Program-made: the position numbers and the translations under genes
Shown here: in pieces, positions 15,153 through 24,213 of the stretch
Numbering within the stretch: the first letter of the stretch is position 1
How the letters are laid out: each line of letters begins with the position of its first letter
The notes under the pieces: generated by a model
Seen by the model: the letters and a program-made list of their open reading frames with translations, nothing else
Told to the model about the DNA's origin: nothing
Database searches by the model: none
Source: Ramlibacter sp.
GTDB taxonomy: Bacteria > Pseudomonadota > Gammaproteobacteria > Burkholderiales > Burkholderiaceae_C
DNA length: 49,709 bases
Direction: 5' to 3'
NCBI GenBank assembly: GCA_014376765.1
Contig: JACMQX010000067.1
Span: 1-49,709, forward strand

Positions 15153-16448
15153 ATGAAGCGCTTTCCCCTGGACCCTATTGAAAAAGCCGGCATTGACGAG
15201 CTGCGGGCCCTGCAGCTCAAGCGGCTCAAGGCCACGCTGCAGCATGCGTATGACAACTCCCTCGTCTACCGGGTGAAGTTTGACGCGGCAGGCGTGCACC
15301 CGGACGACTGCCAGTCGCTGGCGGATCTTGCCAAATTCCCTTTCACCACCAAGAGCGACCTGCGCGACAGCTACCCCTTTGGCATGTTTGCCGTGCCGCG
15401 TGAGCACTGCGTGCGTCTGCACGCCTCCAGCGGCACCACAGGCAAGCCCACGGTGGTGGGCTACACCAGAAACGATGTGGCGATGTGGTCCGACTGCGTG
15501 GCGCGCAGCATCCGCGCGGCGGGCGCGCGGCCCGGCGACATGGTGCATGTGAGCTACGGCTACGGGCTCTTCACCGGCGGGCTGGGCGCGCACTATGGCG
15601 CGGAGAAGCTGGGCCTCACGGTGGTGCCGTTTGGCGGCGGCCAGACCGAGCGGCAGGTGCAGCTGATCAACGACTTCCGACCCGACATCATCATGGTCAC
15701 GCCCAGCTACATGCTGGCTATCGCCGACGAGTTTGAACGGCAGGGGCTGGACCCGGCGCAATCCTCATTGCGCACCGGCATCTTCGGCGCCGAGCCCTGG
15801 ACCAACGACATGCGCCAGGCCATTGAACAGCGCATGGGCATGGACGCGGTGGACATCTACGGCCTGTCTGAAGTCATAGGCCCCGGCGTGGCCAGCGAAT
15901 GCGTGGAGACCAAAGACGGCCCCACCATCTGGGAAGATCATTTCTACCCCGAGATCATTGACCCCGACACCGGCGAGCTGGTGGCCGATGGCGAGATGGG
16001 CGAGCTCGTCTTCACCAGCCTCACCAAGGAAGCCTTGCCCATCATCCGCTACCGCACGCGCGACCTGACGCGCCTGTTGCCCGGCACCGCCCGCACCATG
16101 CGTCGCATGGAAAAAATCACCGGCCGCAGCGACGACATGATGATCGTGCGCGGCGTCAATGTGTTCCCCACGCAGATCGAGGAGCTAATCTTGAAGCGCA
16201 GCGAACTGGCGCCGCACTACCAGTGCATCCTCATGCTGGAAGGGCCGATGGATTCGCTGACGGTGGCGGTTGAGATGCGGCCCGGTGTGGCGCATGACTC
16301 GGCGCAGGCGCAGGCGGCTGCGGCCTTGCTGCAGCAGGAGATCAAGACCTTTGTGGGGACGACGGCGCGGATCGAGCTGCGGGCTGAAGGGGGGATCGAG
16401 CGGAGTATGGGCAAGGCGAAAAGAGTGATTGATCAACGCAAGAAGTAA
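15153..16448 (+). CDS. paaK: Phenylacetate-CoA ligase
   Basis: 431 residues, the normal length for PaaK, which activates phenylacetate with ATP and CoA as the first pathway step. Visible motifs are the adenylation P-loop HASSGTTGKPTVVGYT (about 90-105), YGLSEVIGPGVASEC (about 237-251) and the C-terminal GRSDDMMIVRGVNVFPTQIE (about 326-345). A TGGAG site precedes the ATG. Genes for the multicomponent epoxidase (paaABCDE) are not in this window. Confidence 0.93.
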   Translation: MKRFPLDPIEKAGIDELRALQLKRLKATLQHAYDNSLVYRVKFDAAGVHPDDCQSLADLAKFPFTTKSDLRDSYPFGMFAVPREHCVRLHASSGTTGKPTVVGYTRNDVAMWSDCVARSIRAAGARPGDMVHVSYGYGLFTGGLGAHYGAEKLGLTVVPFGGGQTERQVQLINDFRPDIIMVTPSYMLAIADEFERQGLDPAQSSLRTGIFGAEPWTNDMRQAIEQRMGMDAVDIYGLSEVIGPGVASECVETKDGPTIWEDHFYPEIIDPDTGELVADGEMGELVFTSLTKEALPIIRYRTRDLTRLLPGTARTMRRMEKITGRSDDMMIVRGVNVFPTQIEELILKRSELAPHYQCILMLEGPMDSLTVAVEMRPGVAHDSAQAQAAAALLQQEIKTFVGTTARIELRAEGGIERSMGKAKRVIDQRKK

Positions 16449-16478
16449 GGCCGGTGGCGTAGCAGGGAAGCTGCCAGA

Positions 16479-16515
16479 GCAACCGCAGAACCGGCTTTGC
16501 CGGGCTGCTGGTTGC
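16479..16515. repeat. Dispersed hairpin repeat, copy 1
   Basis: A 37-base imperfect hairpin whose arms are GCAACC..GGTTGC, GCAG..CTGC and CCGGC..GCCGG around a TTT loop. A copy differing only in the three loop bases lies at 28458-28494. Both are followed by a second small GC-rich dyad and a similar tail (here GCGGCC-GCA-GGCCGC at 16531-16545). It sits between the convergent ends of paaK and the DUF3108 gene and may act as a terminator or REP-like element. Confidence 0.7.
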
Positions 16516-16558
16516 GCTCCCTGGGGGGAGGCGGCCGCAGGCCGCTTCGGGGGGTAAC

Positions 16559-17596
16559 TTACTTCTGTTCAATCTTCTCCACCAGCAAATCAATATAAGT
16601 CGTCGCATCCATATTGATCCGTATCCGCACCGGCAAATACTGCAGGCTGGGCGCAAACCACATCTCTGCCGTAATGGTGCCGCGTGGATTGGCAAGAGGC
16701 CGGGGCTTGAGGTGGTAGCTCTCCACCGCGCCCAGCGGCGGCATGTCCAGCATGACCTTTTCGGTGATGTCGTAGGTCCACTCGTCCAGCCCGCCTGGCC
16801 GGGCCATCCAGAAACTGACCTTGTTGCCCACTTCCAGCGCGGCGCGGCCGCTTGAGAACTGCTGCGTCAACTCGACAAACTGGCTTGCCGTGTCCTGCAG
16901 CCCCAGCGGCCTTGGCCCCCGTGTGCCGTTGGCATACAGGATTTCGCTGTCGGTGAAGGACAGGCTGCGCACCCGGCCTGCCGCTTCTTCTTCATACACA
17001 TGCGGGCTCAGCCCGCCAGGCAACACTTCACCCTGGCTGATCATGATCATGCTGAGCAGAACGCCCAGCCGGATGTCGATACGCGTTTCATAGCGTTGCT
17101 CGCTGCGCAGCCATTGCACCTGCGCGTCGCCAAACAGGGCGCCGCGGTAGTTGCCGCTGAGCTTGTAGGTCAGCCGCGTATCGGCCGGCCAGGTGTCCAG
17201 GTAGCTCGTCGTGGTGGTGAGGCTGGCGCTGCCAGTGCCCGAGGGGCCGGAGGCCACAACCGTCAATGTGGAAGTGGTGGCAGTCACCGCCGGTGTGGGC
17301 TGCAGTGGTACAGGTGGCGGCACCGGGTCTGGCAGGGTCGGCGTGGCTTCAACCGGTATGGAACGCGGCACGGTAGCGGGCTTGGGTGCAGGCGGAACAG
17401 TCGGGGCAGGCGCAGCAGTCACGGGCACCGGGGCGACTGGCGCCGCCTGCGCAATCTGCCGCGTCAGCATCGGCGTTGCCAAGGGTTTGAGCTGGCTGGG
17501 CACACGCCACTGCGAGCCCAGCCATTGCAGCGCGGCCATATGGGCCAGCAGCACCACGAGCAGCAGCCCCGCGATCAGGCGTGCGGGGCGAGCCAT
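16559..17596 (-). CDS. DUF3108 domain protein
   Basis: 345 residues. The N-terminus has one hydrophobic segment (RLIAGLLLVVLLAHMAALQWL) that is a signal anchor, followed by a Pro/Ala/Val-rich periplasmic stretch (about 45-130). The C-terminal 210 residues (from TRLTYKLSGNYRGALFGDAQ) match the beta-rich DUF3108 family found in the envelope of many proteobacteria, function unknown. Its start overlaps the end of the M61 peptidase gene by 22 bases, so the two are co-transcribed. Confidence 0.75.
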   Translation of the reverse strand: MARPARLIAGLLLVVLLAHMAALQWLGSQWRVPSQLKPLATPMLTRQIAQAAPVAPVPVTAAPAPTVPPAPKPATVPRSIPVEATPTLPDPVPPPVPLQPTPAVTATTSTLTVVASGPSGTGSASLTTTTSYLDTWPADTRLTYKLSGNYRGALFGDAQVQWLRSEQRYETRIDIRLGVLLSMIMISQGEVLPGGLSPHVYEEEAAGRVRSLSFTDSEILYANGTRGPRPLGLQDTASQFVELTQQFSSGRAALEVGNKVSFWMARPGGLDEWTYDITEKVMLDMPPLGAVESYHLKPRPLANPRGTITAEMWFAPSLQYLPVRIRINMDATTYIDLLVEKIEQK

Positions 17597-19371
17597 TGGC
17601 TGATGAGCGCTGCGTCACGCACCCCGAGCCGCCAGGTTGTGACGTTGGCGGGCAGCGTCAGCGGCAGGCGCAGGAGGCGCTTGTCGCGCGAGACCAGGGC
17701 GGTGAATTCCTTGCCCGTCAGCACATAGAGGGACAGGTCGTCCAGCTTGTAGATGCGCCAGCCCTGGCCGGCCACTTCCACGCCCAGCCATTCGTCGCCG
17801 GCGCAGAAGCCCGCGCGTTCGGCCGCGCCGCCGCGCAGCACCGTCTTGACCTGGATGCCTGTGGCCTCCGAGACGCGCAGGCCCAGCCGCTGCGCCACCT
17901 GCGAGGGGTCTTCATGCACAGCCACGCCGTGGCGCTCCAGCATGTCTTTGAGTGGCAGGTCTTTGGTGCCGTGCACCCAGGCCAGGATTTCCTTGTTGAA
18001 GGGGCGGCCGCCCGTTTGCAGCAGTACGGCGGCGAAGTCTGCCTCGGTCATGGGCCCGCCATTGCAACGCGCATACAGTTCGCGCATCACTTCGTCCAGC
18101 GTGGTGTGGCCGGCATCGCGCAGCGCAAGGTCAAAGCACAGCGCCACCAGCGAGCCTTTGGCGTAGTAGCTCACCGTGGCGTTGGGCGTGTTCTCGTCCT
18201 GGCGGTAGTACTTGACCCAGGCGTCAAAGCTGGCCTGCGCGACGGACTGCACCTCGCGCCCCGGCGTCTGCATGACCTGGTTGATGGTCTTGTTGAGAAG
18301 GCGCAGGTAGCCCGCATCGTCCAGCAGACCAGCGCGGCGCAGCAGCACGTCGTCGTAGTAGCTGGTGAAGCCTTCAAAAAACCAGAGAAGCGCGGTGTAG
18401 TTCTCGCGGTCGTACTGGTAGGGGCTGAACTCCGCAGGCCGCAGCTGCTTGACGTTCCAGGTGTGAAAGTATTCGTGGCTGATCAGGCCCAGCAGCGTGG
18501 TGTAGCCCTCGCCCTGTTTGGCCACGCCCACACGCGGCAGGTCCTTGCGGTTGCAGATGAGCGCGGTGGAGCTGCGGTGCTCCAGCCCGCCGTAGCCGTC
18601 GTCCACCGCGTTGAGCATGAAGAGATAGCTTTTGTGCGGCGTGCGGGGCTTGCCGCGCAAGGTCAACGCATCGGGGCCATGCCAGAAAGCGATCTCGGCT
18701 TCGCAGATTTTGCGCGTGTCTTCCAGCAGGCGTGCGCCGTCGAATGTGGGTGGCGCGCCGGCCACGACAAAGCGGTGCGGCACGCCGCCGGCCTTGAATT
18801 CACCGCTCCAGAAGCGGCCCATTTCCACGGGGCAGTCGGCCAGCTCGTCGTAGTGGGCGGCGGTGTAGGTGCCAAAGCCTGCCTTGTTGATTTTTTTCGC
18901 CGTGAGTGCGGTGGCGACGTCCCAGCGCTTCATCTCTTCTGATGCAACGAGTTGCACTTCAGCCGGGCTGTCGGTCTGGCCTTCAACGCGCAGGAACAGG
19001 CTGGTGCCGTTGAAGAAGCCGCGCTCGCTGTCCAGCCAGGCGGCTCGCACGGACGGGTCGTTGGCATAGGCCTCGCAAGTGATCACCAGCGGCGTGCCCG
19101 GCACGCAGCGCGCCTCCCAGGTGCACTTGTCGATTTGCTGTAGCGGCGCGGCATGCCCGCCTTGGCTGGCCTGGAGTTTTTGCAGGTTGCGCGCAAACTC
19201 GCGGACCAGGTAGCTGCCGGGGATCCACACCGGCAGCGACACCCGCTGCAGTGCGGCGGGCGCCGGCACCGTGAGCGTGATGCGAAAGAGATGGGCGTGC
19301 AGGCTGGCAGGCTCGACGCGGTAGTGAATCGGCCGGGGAGCGGCCTTTGGTTTTGGGGTGGGTTTGACCAT
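17575..19371 (-). CDS. M61-family (glycyl aminopeptidase-like) metallopeptidase with PDZ domain
   Basis: 598 residues. The family's N-terminal domain (IHYRVEPASLHAHLFRITLT) is followed by the zinc site HEYFH in LISHEYFHTWNVKQLRP (about residue 297) with the downstream Glu in LLWFFEGFTSYYDD. Residues about 485-560 form a PDZ domain (GIQVKTVLRGGAAERAGF). M61 enzymes cleave N-terminal glycine or alanine residues; no signal peptide is seen, so the enzyme is probably cytoplasmic. The DUF3108 gene overlaps its end. Confidence 0.88.
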   Translation of the reverse strand: MVKPTPKPKAAPRPIHYRVEPASLHAHLFRITLTVPAPAALQRVSLPVWIPGSYLVREFARNLQKLQASQGGHAAPLQQIDKCTWEARCVPGTPLVITCEAYANDPSVRAAWLDSERGFFNGTSLFLRVEGQTDSPAEVQLVASEEMKRWDVATALTAKKINKAGFGTYTAAHYDELADCPVEMGRFWSGEFKAGGVPHRFVVAGAPPTFDGARLLEDTRKICEAEIAFWHGPDALTLRGKPRTPHKSYLFMLNAVDDGYGGLEHRSSTALICNRKDLPRVGVAKQGEGYTTLLGLISHEYFHTWNVKQLRPAEFSPYQYDRENYTALLWFFEGFTSYYDDVLLRRAGLLDDAGYLRLLNKTINQVMQTPGREVQSVAQASFDAWVKYYRQDENTPNATVSYYAKGSLVALCFDLALRDAGHTTLDEVMRELYARCNGGPMTEADFAAVLLQTGGRPFNKEILAWVHGTKDLPLKDMLERHGVAVHEDPSQVAQRLGLRVSEATGIQVKTVLRGGAAERAGFCAGDEWLGVEVAGQGWRIYKLDDLSLYVLTGKEFTALVSRDKRLLRLPLTLPANVTTWRLGVRDAALISQWLAPHA

Positions 19372-19393
19372 GTCTTGGAAAGAATAACCCAGT

Positions 19394-19484
19394 TGTCATC
19401 CCGGACTCGATCCGGGATCCATGCCTAGTGCGCACTGGCATCACTTCGCGCCTACATGAGTTGCGGGTCAAGCCCGCAATGACA
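19394..19484. repeat. Intergenic palindromic repeat with TGTCAT/ATGACA ends
   Basis: A 91-base intergenic unit begins TGTCAT and ends ATGACA. Near each end is a dyad: CCCGGA-CTCGA-TCCGGG next to the left end and TGCGGG-TCAAG-CCCGCA next to the right end. Such units with 'cccggactcgatccggg' and 'gcgggtcaagcccgc' cores occur widely in proteobacterial genomes as non-coding repeats. It lies between the M61 and dsbC genes, both on the minus strand. Confidence 0.6.
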
Positions 19485-19525
19485 GGTCTGCTGTCGTTTG
19501 AGGTCTTGCCTCAGCTCGCTGCGGG

Positions 19526-20242
19526 CTACTTCACGTCCGCGAGAAACTTTTCAACTTGCGGTGCGCCAATCGCGCCGGGCACGCGTGAGCCGTCGGCAAA
19601 AATCAGCGTCGGCGTACCGGTGATCTTGTACTTGCTGGCAAATTCCATGTTGCGCGTCAGCATGGGCTGGGCCGACTCGCAGGTGGCAACAGGTGCATTC
19701 ACGTCGCGCACCATCATGTCGGTCCAGGCCTTGGCCTTGTCCTTGGCGCACCAGACGAACTTCGACTTTTCCGGTGAGTCGCGCCCGAGGATAGGGAGCA
19801 GGAACATGTGGATGGTGATGTTGTCGACCTTTTGCAGGTCGCGCTCAAAGCGCTTGCAGTAGCCGCAGTTGGGGTCTTCAAACACAGCCAGTTTGCGTTT
19901 GCCGTTGCCGCGCACGATGGTGAACGAGTCCTTGAAGGGCAGCTCGTCAAAGTTCACGGCGGTGAGTTTTTCAACGCGCTCCTCCGTGAGGTTGCGGCGC
20001 TGTTTGGTGTCGATCAGGTTGCCTTGCAACAAAAAGGCGCCGTCAGCATCCGTGTAGACGATCTCGCTGCCGTTGAAGCGCACTTCATAGAGGCCCGGCA
20101 TGGCGGTCTTGCTGATCTCGTCGATCTTGCCGAGGGCCGGGAGACGCTCGGCCAGGTTCTTGCGGATGGCCGCCTCCTGCGCCTGGGCGCAGAACGTGGT
20201 GGCCAGCAGGGCCAGTACCAACAGGGGCTTGAGCAGCTTCAT
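19526..20242 (-). CDS. dsbC: Thiol:disulfide interchange protein DsbC
   Basis: 238 residues from ATG 20240-20242 (an ATG 15 bases upstream is an alternative). A signal peptide (MKLLKPLLVLALLATTFCAQ) is followed by the DsbC dimerization domain (PALGKIDEISKTAMPGLYEV) and a thioredoxin-fold domain with the active site DPNCGYCKRF and the cis-Pro loop TGTPTLIFADG. DsbC rearranges wrong disulfides in periplasmic proteins. The sequence is complete. Confidence 0.93.
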   Translation of the reverse strand: MKLLKPLLVLALLATTFCAQAQEAAIRKNLAERLPALGKIDEISKTAMPGLYEVRFNGSEIVYTDADGAFLLQGNLIDTKQRRNLTEERVEKLTAVNFDELPFKDSFTIVRGNGKRKLAVFEDPNCGYCKRFERDLQKVDNITIHMFLLPILGRDSPEKSKFVWCAKDKAKAWTDMMVRDVNAPVATCESAQPMLTRNMEFASKYKITGTPTLIFADGSRVPGAIGAPQVEKFLADVK

Positions 20243-20309
20243 CAGGGATCCAGTCATTCGTTACTTCAAAAATTACGTCGGTGGTGACTTCAGTGGTCGG
20301 TCGTTCAGA

Positions 20310-21440
20310 TCAATGTGGCCGCAGACCCATCGCCTGCCTGGCAACCCAGGCCTTGAGCGGACCACTCCGCTCAAACCCCTTCATTCCCCAGTTGCGCAGT
20401 GCCTGCCACGGCGCGCCGGGCTGGGCAAAGAGCTGCTGCAGTCCGTCCGTGGCAGCAGCCATTTGCAGCACGTCGGCCTTGCGGGCCCGTTCATAGCGCC
20501 GCAGCAGCTTCTCGTCGCCCACGCCGCGCCAGTATTCGCGCCCGTGCAGCACGGCTGCCAGTTCCGCCGCGTCTGCCAGGCCCAGGTTCAGGCCCTGGCC
20601 CGCCAGCGGATGCACTGTGTGCGCTGCATCGCCAGCAAGAGCCCAGCCCTGGCCGGCGCGGTTACCAACCCACCGGCTGGCACGCGCCAGTTGCAGGGGC
20701 CAGGCGGCCCGTTCGCTTTGCAGGGTTAATTTGCCCAGCGCGCCATGGCTGACTTGTTCGAGCCGGGCCGTAAAGCTGGCGGCATCGAGCGCCATCAGCC
20801 TCGCAGCGCGCTCATCAGGGACAGACCAGACAACGGCCACCAAGTTCCCCGCTGGGCCGCCCAAGGGCAAAAAAGCCAGGATTTCGCCGTCGGCAAACCA
20901 CTGCCGGGCAGCCTGGCGGTGCGGCTCTTCGCAAATGAGGCGGCAGGCAATCGCCTGTTGGGCATAGGGCGTGACGTCGTAGTCCACGCCAAATTCACTG
21001 CGCGTGGCGCTGGCCTTGCCTTCGCAGATCACGGTGAGGGCCGCAGGCTGTGGTACATCGACCAGTTCAATCAGCGGCTGGTAGCGCACGGCTTCGACCA
21101 GTCGGGCTTGCAATGCGGGCACGTCGACGATCCAGGCCAGCGCGTCATCACCGGGGGACAGCTCTGGCGCATGAAAGTTGACCTCGCCGCCTTCGTCGCC
21201 ATGCACGTTCATGGCCAGCACGGGGGTGGCATGTTCGGCATCGGGCCAGCTGCGCAGTGACAGCAGCAGCTCGCGCGAGGCTTTGTTCATGGCATAGGCC
21301 CGGACGTCACTCGCGCCACCGGAGGGCAACGCAGGCTCTGCCACCAGGGCCACACGCAGCCGGTCACGCGCCAAAAGCAGCGCGGCTGCACGGCCCACAA
21401 TGCCGCCGCCGCGAACACACACATCAAAAGCTTGGGACAT
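20310..21440 (-). CDS. UbiH/UbiF/COQ6-family FAD-dependent hydroxylase
   Basis: 376 residues from ATG 21438-21440 (MSQAFDVCVRGGGIVGRAAA). It has the N-terminal FAD-binding glycine motif RGGGIVG and the GD motif GWALAGDAAHTVHPLAGQGLNLG (about 265-287), both diagnostic of the ubiquinone hydroxylase family. These enzymes hydroxylate the benzoquinone ring in ubiquinone synthesis; which ring position this one serves (UbiH, UbiF or UbiI type) cannot be told. It is divergent from the MOSC gene and precedes dsbC on the same strand. Confidence 0.85.
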   Translation of the reverse strand: MSQAFDVCVRGGGIVGRAAALLLARDRLRVALVAEPALPSGGASDVRAYAMNKASRELLLSLRSWPDAEHATPVLAMNVHGDEGGEVNFHAPELSPGDDALAWIVDVPALQARLVEAVRYQPLIELVDVPQPAALTVICEGKASATRSEFGVDYDVTPYAQQAIACRLICEEPHRQAARQWFADGEILAFLPLGGPAGNLVAVVWSVPDERAARLMALDAASFTARLEQVSHGALGKLTLQSERAAWPLQLARASRWVGNRAGQGWALAGDAAHTVHPLAGQGLNLGLADAAELAAVLHGREYWRGVGDEKLLRRYERARKADVLQMAAATDGLQQLFAQPGAPWQALRNWGMKGFERSGPLKAWVARQAMGLRPH

Positions 21441-21510
21441 GGGGCAGATTGTAGAAGGCAGGGCAAAATCGGGTCGCTGTGATGGACATCTCCCGCTACA
21501 AGCCAATTAA

Positions 21511-22419
21511 ATGACCCTTCCTGCTGCTTCCCCTTTTGACCATGTACCCACCGAGGCACTGGACGTTACTGCCCGCATCACGCGGCTCTTTGTCTACCCC
21601 GTCAAGTCCTGCGCCGGCGTGGAGGTGCAGGAAGCCATCATGACCGAGGCCGGCCTGGAGTTCGACCGCGCCTGGATGGTGGTGGACGACACCGGCGAGT
21701 TCGTCACCCAGCGAGAGCTGCCGCGCATGGCGCTGATCAAGCCCCAGCTCAAGCATTACGACATGGTGTTGCGGGCGCCCGGAATGCTGGCCCTGCACAT
21801 TGCGCTGGACGGGGTTGAAGGCCCGGCCACGGTGCGCCTGTGGGGCGAGGACGTGCACGCTTTCGACATGGGCGCAATCGCCGCCCAGTGGTTCAGCGAC
21901 TTTCTGGGCCTCAAGTTGCGTCTGGTGCGCTTTGACCCCGACCACAAGCGCATGTCGAGCAAAGAATGGACAAACGGTGTGGAAGCCCTCAACCAGTTCA
22001 ACGATGGCTTTGCCGTGCTGGTGACGAGCGAGGCATCGCTGCAGGGTCTCAACACGCGGCTTGAAGCGGCAGGGCAGGCAGCCGTCACCATGGAGCGGTT
22101 CCGGCCCAACATCGTGCTGTCTGGCCTCGACGCACACGATGAAGACAGGCTGGATGTGATGCAGATTACCGGTGACCCGCCCGGCGCGCCGGTCATCCGC
22201 CTGCGGCCTGTCAAACCCTGCCCGCGTTGCCCCATCCCGAACGTGGACCCGGCCACCGGCGTCAGCAGTCCGCAGGTGGGTGATGCGCTTCAGGCCTACC
22301 GTAAAAATGAGGTGGTGGGCGGGGCTGTCACCTTTGGCATGAATGCCATTGTGCAAGGTGGTGTTGACGAGGTGGTGCGCGTGGGGCAAGTGGTGAGTGC
22401 CAACTGGCGGTTTGACTGA
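21511..22419 (+). CDS. MOSC domain protein (YcbX-like)
   Basis: 302 residues with an N-terminal MOSC beta-barrel (ITRLFVYPVKSCAGVEVQEA, about 23-42) and a C-terminal MOSC domain carrying the conserved cysteines in RPVKPCPRCPIPNVD (about 232-246). YcbX-type proteins bind molybdenum cofactor and reduce N-hydroxylated compounds. It lacks the ferredoxin-like C-terminal extension of E. coli YcbX, so its electron donor must be separate. Divergent from the UbiH-like gene. Confidence 0.85.
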   Translation: MTLPAASPFDHVPTEALDVTARITRLFVYPVKSCAGVEVQEAIMTEAGLEFDRAWMVVDDTGEFVTQRELPRMALIKPQLKHYDMVLRAPGMLALHIALDGVEGPATVRLWGEDVHAFDMGAIAAQWFSDFLGLKLRLVRFDPDHKRMSSKEWTNGVEALNQFNDGFAVLVTSEASLQGLNTRLEAAGQAAVTMERFRPNIVLSGLDAHDEDRLDVMQITGDPPGAPVIRLRPVKPCPRCPIPNVDPATGVSSPQVGDALQAYRKNEVVGGAVTFGMNAIVQGGVDEVVRVGQVVSANWRFD

Positions 22420-22476
22420 AGGGCGTGGTGCACCGGGCATCGCATACACTTGCGGCCTGCTTTTTCGAGGTTACAC

Positions 22477-23568
22477 ATGAGTCTCAAGTGCGGCATTGTC
22501 GGCCTGCCCAACGTTGGTAAATCCACCCTGTTCAATGCCCTGACCAAGGCGGGCATCGCTGCGGAAAACTATCCCTTCTGCACCATCGAGCCCAATGTGG
22601 GCATCGTGGAGTTGCCCGACCTGCGGCTGGACCAGCTGGCACTTATCGTGGAGCCCGAGCGGGTGGTGCCGGCCATTGTGGAGTTTGTGGACATTGCCGG
22701 GCTGGTGGCCGGCGCTAGCAAGGGTGAGGGCCTGGGCAACCAGTTCCTGGCGCATATCCGCGAGCCCGCCGCCATCGTCAACGTGGTGCGCTGCTTTGAT
22801 GATGCGAACGTGATCCACGTGGCCGGCAAGGTGGACCCGATCTCCGATATCGAGATCATCCAGACCGAGTTGTGCCTGGCCGACCTGGGAACGGTGGAGA
22901 AGGCCGTGCACCGTTACGGCAAGACCGCGCGCTCCGGCGACAAGGACGCGGCCAAGATGCTCACCATCCTGGAGAAGATCCAGGCCGCGCTGAACCAGGG
23001 CACGCCGGTGCGCGCGCTGTCTTTCACCAAGGAAGAGCTGCCGCTGATCAAGCCGCTGTGCCTGATCACGGCCAAGCCGGCGATGTTCGTCGGCAATGTG
23101 GATGAGACAGGCTTTGAGAACAACCCCTACCTGGACAAGTTGCGTGAATATGCGGCGGCGCAAAAGGCGCCAGTCACGGTGATCTGCGCCAAGATGGAAG
23201 CCGAGATGGCCGACATGGAAGACGAGGACAAGAAGATGTTTCTGGCCGAGATCGGCCAGGAAGAGCCGGGCCTGAACCGCCTGATCCGCTCGGCCTTCAA
23301 GCTCCTGGGCCTGCAGACCTACTTCACCGCAGGGGTGAAGGAAGTTCGCGCCTGGACCGTGCCTGTGGGCGCCACCGGGCCGCAGGCGGCCGGCGTGATC
23401 CACACCGACTTTGAAAAAGGCTACATCCGCGCCCAGACCATTGCGTTTGACGACTACATTGCCCACAAAGGCGAGCAGGGCGCCAAGGAGGCGGGCAAGA
23501 TGCGCTCTGAGGGCAAGGAGTACATCGTCAAGGATGGCGATGTGATGAACTTTTTGTTCAGCAGCTGA
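22477..23568 (+). CDS. ychF: Redox-responsive Obg-family ATPase YchF
   Basis: 363 residues, the family's usual length; start at ATG 22477 giving [17 protein letters not shown]. The P-loop GLPNVGKST, the G3-like [17 protein letters not shown], a central coiled coil (residues about 130-200) and the C-terminal TGS domain ([20 protein letters not shown]) are all visible. YchF prefers ATP to GTP and is linked to translation and oxidative-stress control. Confidence 0.96.
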   Translation: MSLKCGIVGLPNVGKSTLFNALTKAGIAAENYPFCTIEPNVGIVELPDLRLDQLALIVEPERVVPAIVEFVDIAGLVAGASKGEGLGNQFLAHIREPAAIVNVVRCFDDANVIHVAGKVDPISDIEIIQTELCLADLGTVEKAVHRYGKTARSGDKDAAKMLTILEKIQAALNQGTPVRALSFTKEELPLIKPLCLITAKPAMFVGNVDETGFENNPYLDKLREYAAAQKAPVTVICAKMEAEMADMEDEDKKMFLAEIGQEEPGLNRLIRSAFKLLGLQTYFTAGVKEVRAWTVPVGATGPQAAGVIHTDFEKGYIRAQTIAFDDYIAHKGEQGAKEAGKMRSEGKEYIVKDGDVMNFLFSS

Positions 23569-23606
23569 AGCATTCGCCGGTCCATTTCCATGCGGCCAGG
23601 CCAGGC

Positions 23607-24083
23607 TCAGATCGATGACGGCCAGAAATACAGCAGCACCGTCGTCATCACCAGGTAACGCATGAACTTGCCAATCAGCATGTAGCCCAGGCACGGCCAG
23701 AACGGCAATTTGAGCCAGCCGGCCACAGCGCACAGCGGATCGCCCACCAGCGGCAGCCATGAAAGCAGACAGGCCTTGGGCCCGAGCTTCTCGAGCCACG
23801 CGATGACGCGGGTGTGGTGCGACGAGCGGCGGTAGTGGTCCACCACCTCATGTGCGCCGTAGCCCATCCACCAGTCCAGCGCACCGCCCAGCGTATTGCC
23901 AGCTGTGGCAACCAGCACGGCAGGCCAGAAAATGTCGGGGTTTAACCGCAGCACGCCATACAGGATCGGCTCCGAACCCATCGGCAGCAAGGTGGCAGAA
24001 ATGAATGAAGCCACGAACAGTGTGCTGAGGCCGTATTCGGGCAGGGCCATCAGTCGGAGGAGGGTGTCTAACAGGTCTTGCAT
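23607..24083 (-). CDS. YqaA-family DedA-like membrane protein
   Basis: 158 residues from ATG 24081-24083 (MQDLLDTLLRLMALPEYGL). Several membrane segments are seen: STLFVASFISATLLPMGSEP, FWPAVLVATAGNTLGGALDW, and two near the end. Pattern and length match the YqaA branch of the DedA/VTT family (putative lipid scramblases or transporters). It is divergent from dusB-fis and shares a short regulatory gap with it. Confidence 0.85.
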   Translation of the reverse strand: MQDLLDTLLRLMALPEYGLSTLFVASFISATLLPMGSEPILYGVLRLNPDIFWPAVLVATAGNTLGGALDWWMGYGAHEVVDHYRRSSHHTRVIAWLEKLGPKACLLSWLPLVGDPLCAVAGWLKLPFWPCLGYMLIGKFMRYLVMTTVLLYFWPSSI

Positions 24084-24137
24084 CTGCCATGCAGTATAGG
24101 GACACGCCTTGAGAAAGCAGGCGCGAAAAAGGCACAA

Positions 24138-24174
24138 AAAATTTCAGGCTGCTGAAATTTTGGGCAGCTACAAT
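24138..24174 (+). promoter_or_regulatory. dusB-fis promoter region with inverted repeat and possible Fis site
   Basis: A perfect 10-base inverted repeat (AAAATTTCAG, loop GCTG, CTGAAATTTT; 24138-24161) lies just upstream of a -10-like TACAAT (24169-24174). The bases 24151-24165 (GCTGAAATTTTGGGC) fit most positions of the degenerate Fis consensus with G and C at the ends and an A/T centre. Autoregulation of dusB-fis by Fis is known in enteric bacteria; here it is inferred. Confidence 0.4.
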
Positions 24175-24213
24175 CGTGCCTCATTTTTCAGCAATCGCAT
24201 TCGCGATCCACTC

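Noticed and set aside
17581-18942. Plus-strand frame of 453 codons
   Set aside because: Antisense to the M61 peptidase; no family features.
22471-23799. Minus-strand frame of 442 codons
   Set aside because: Antisense to ychF, one of the most conserved genes in the window.
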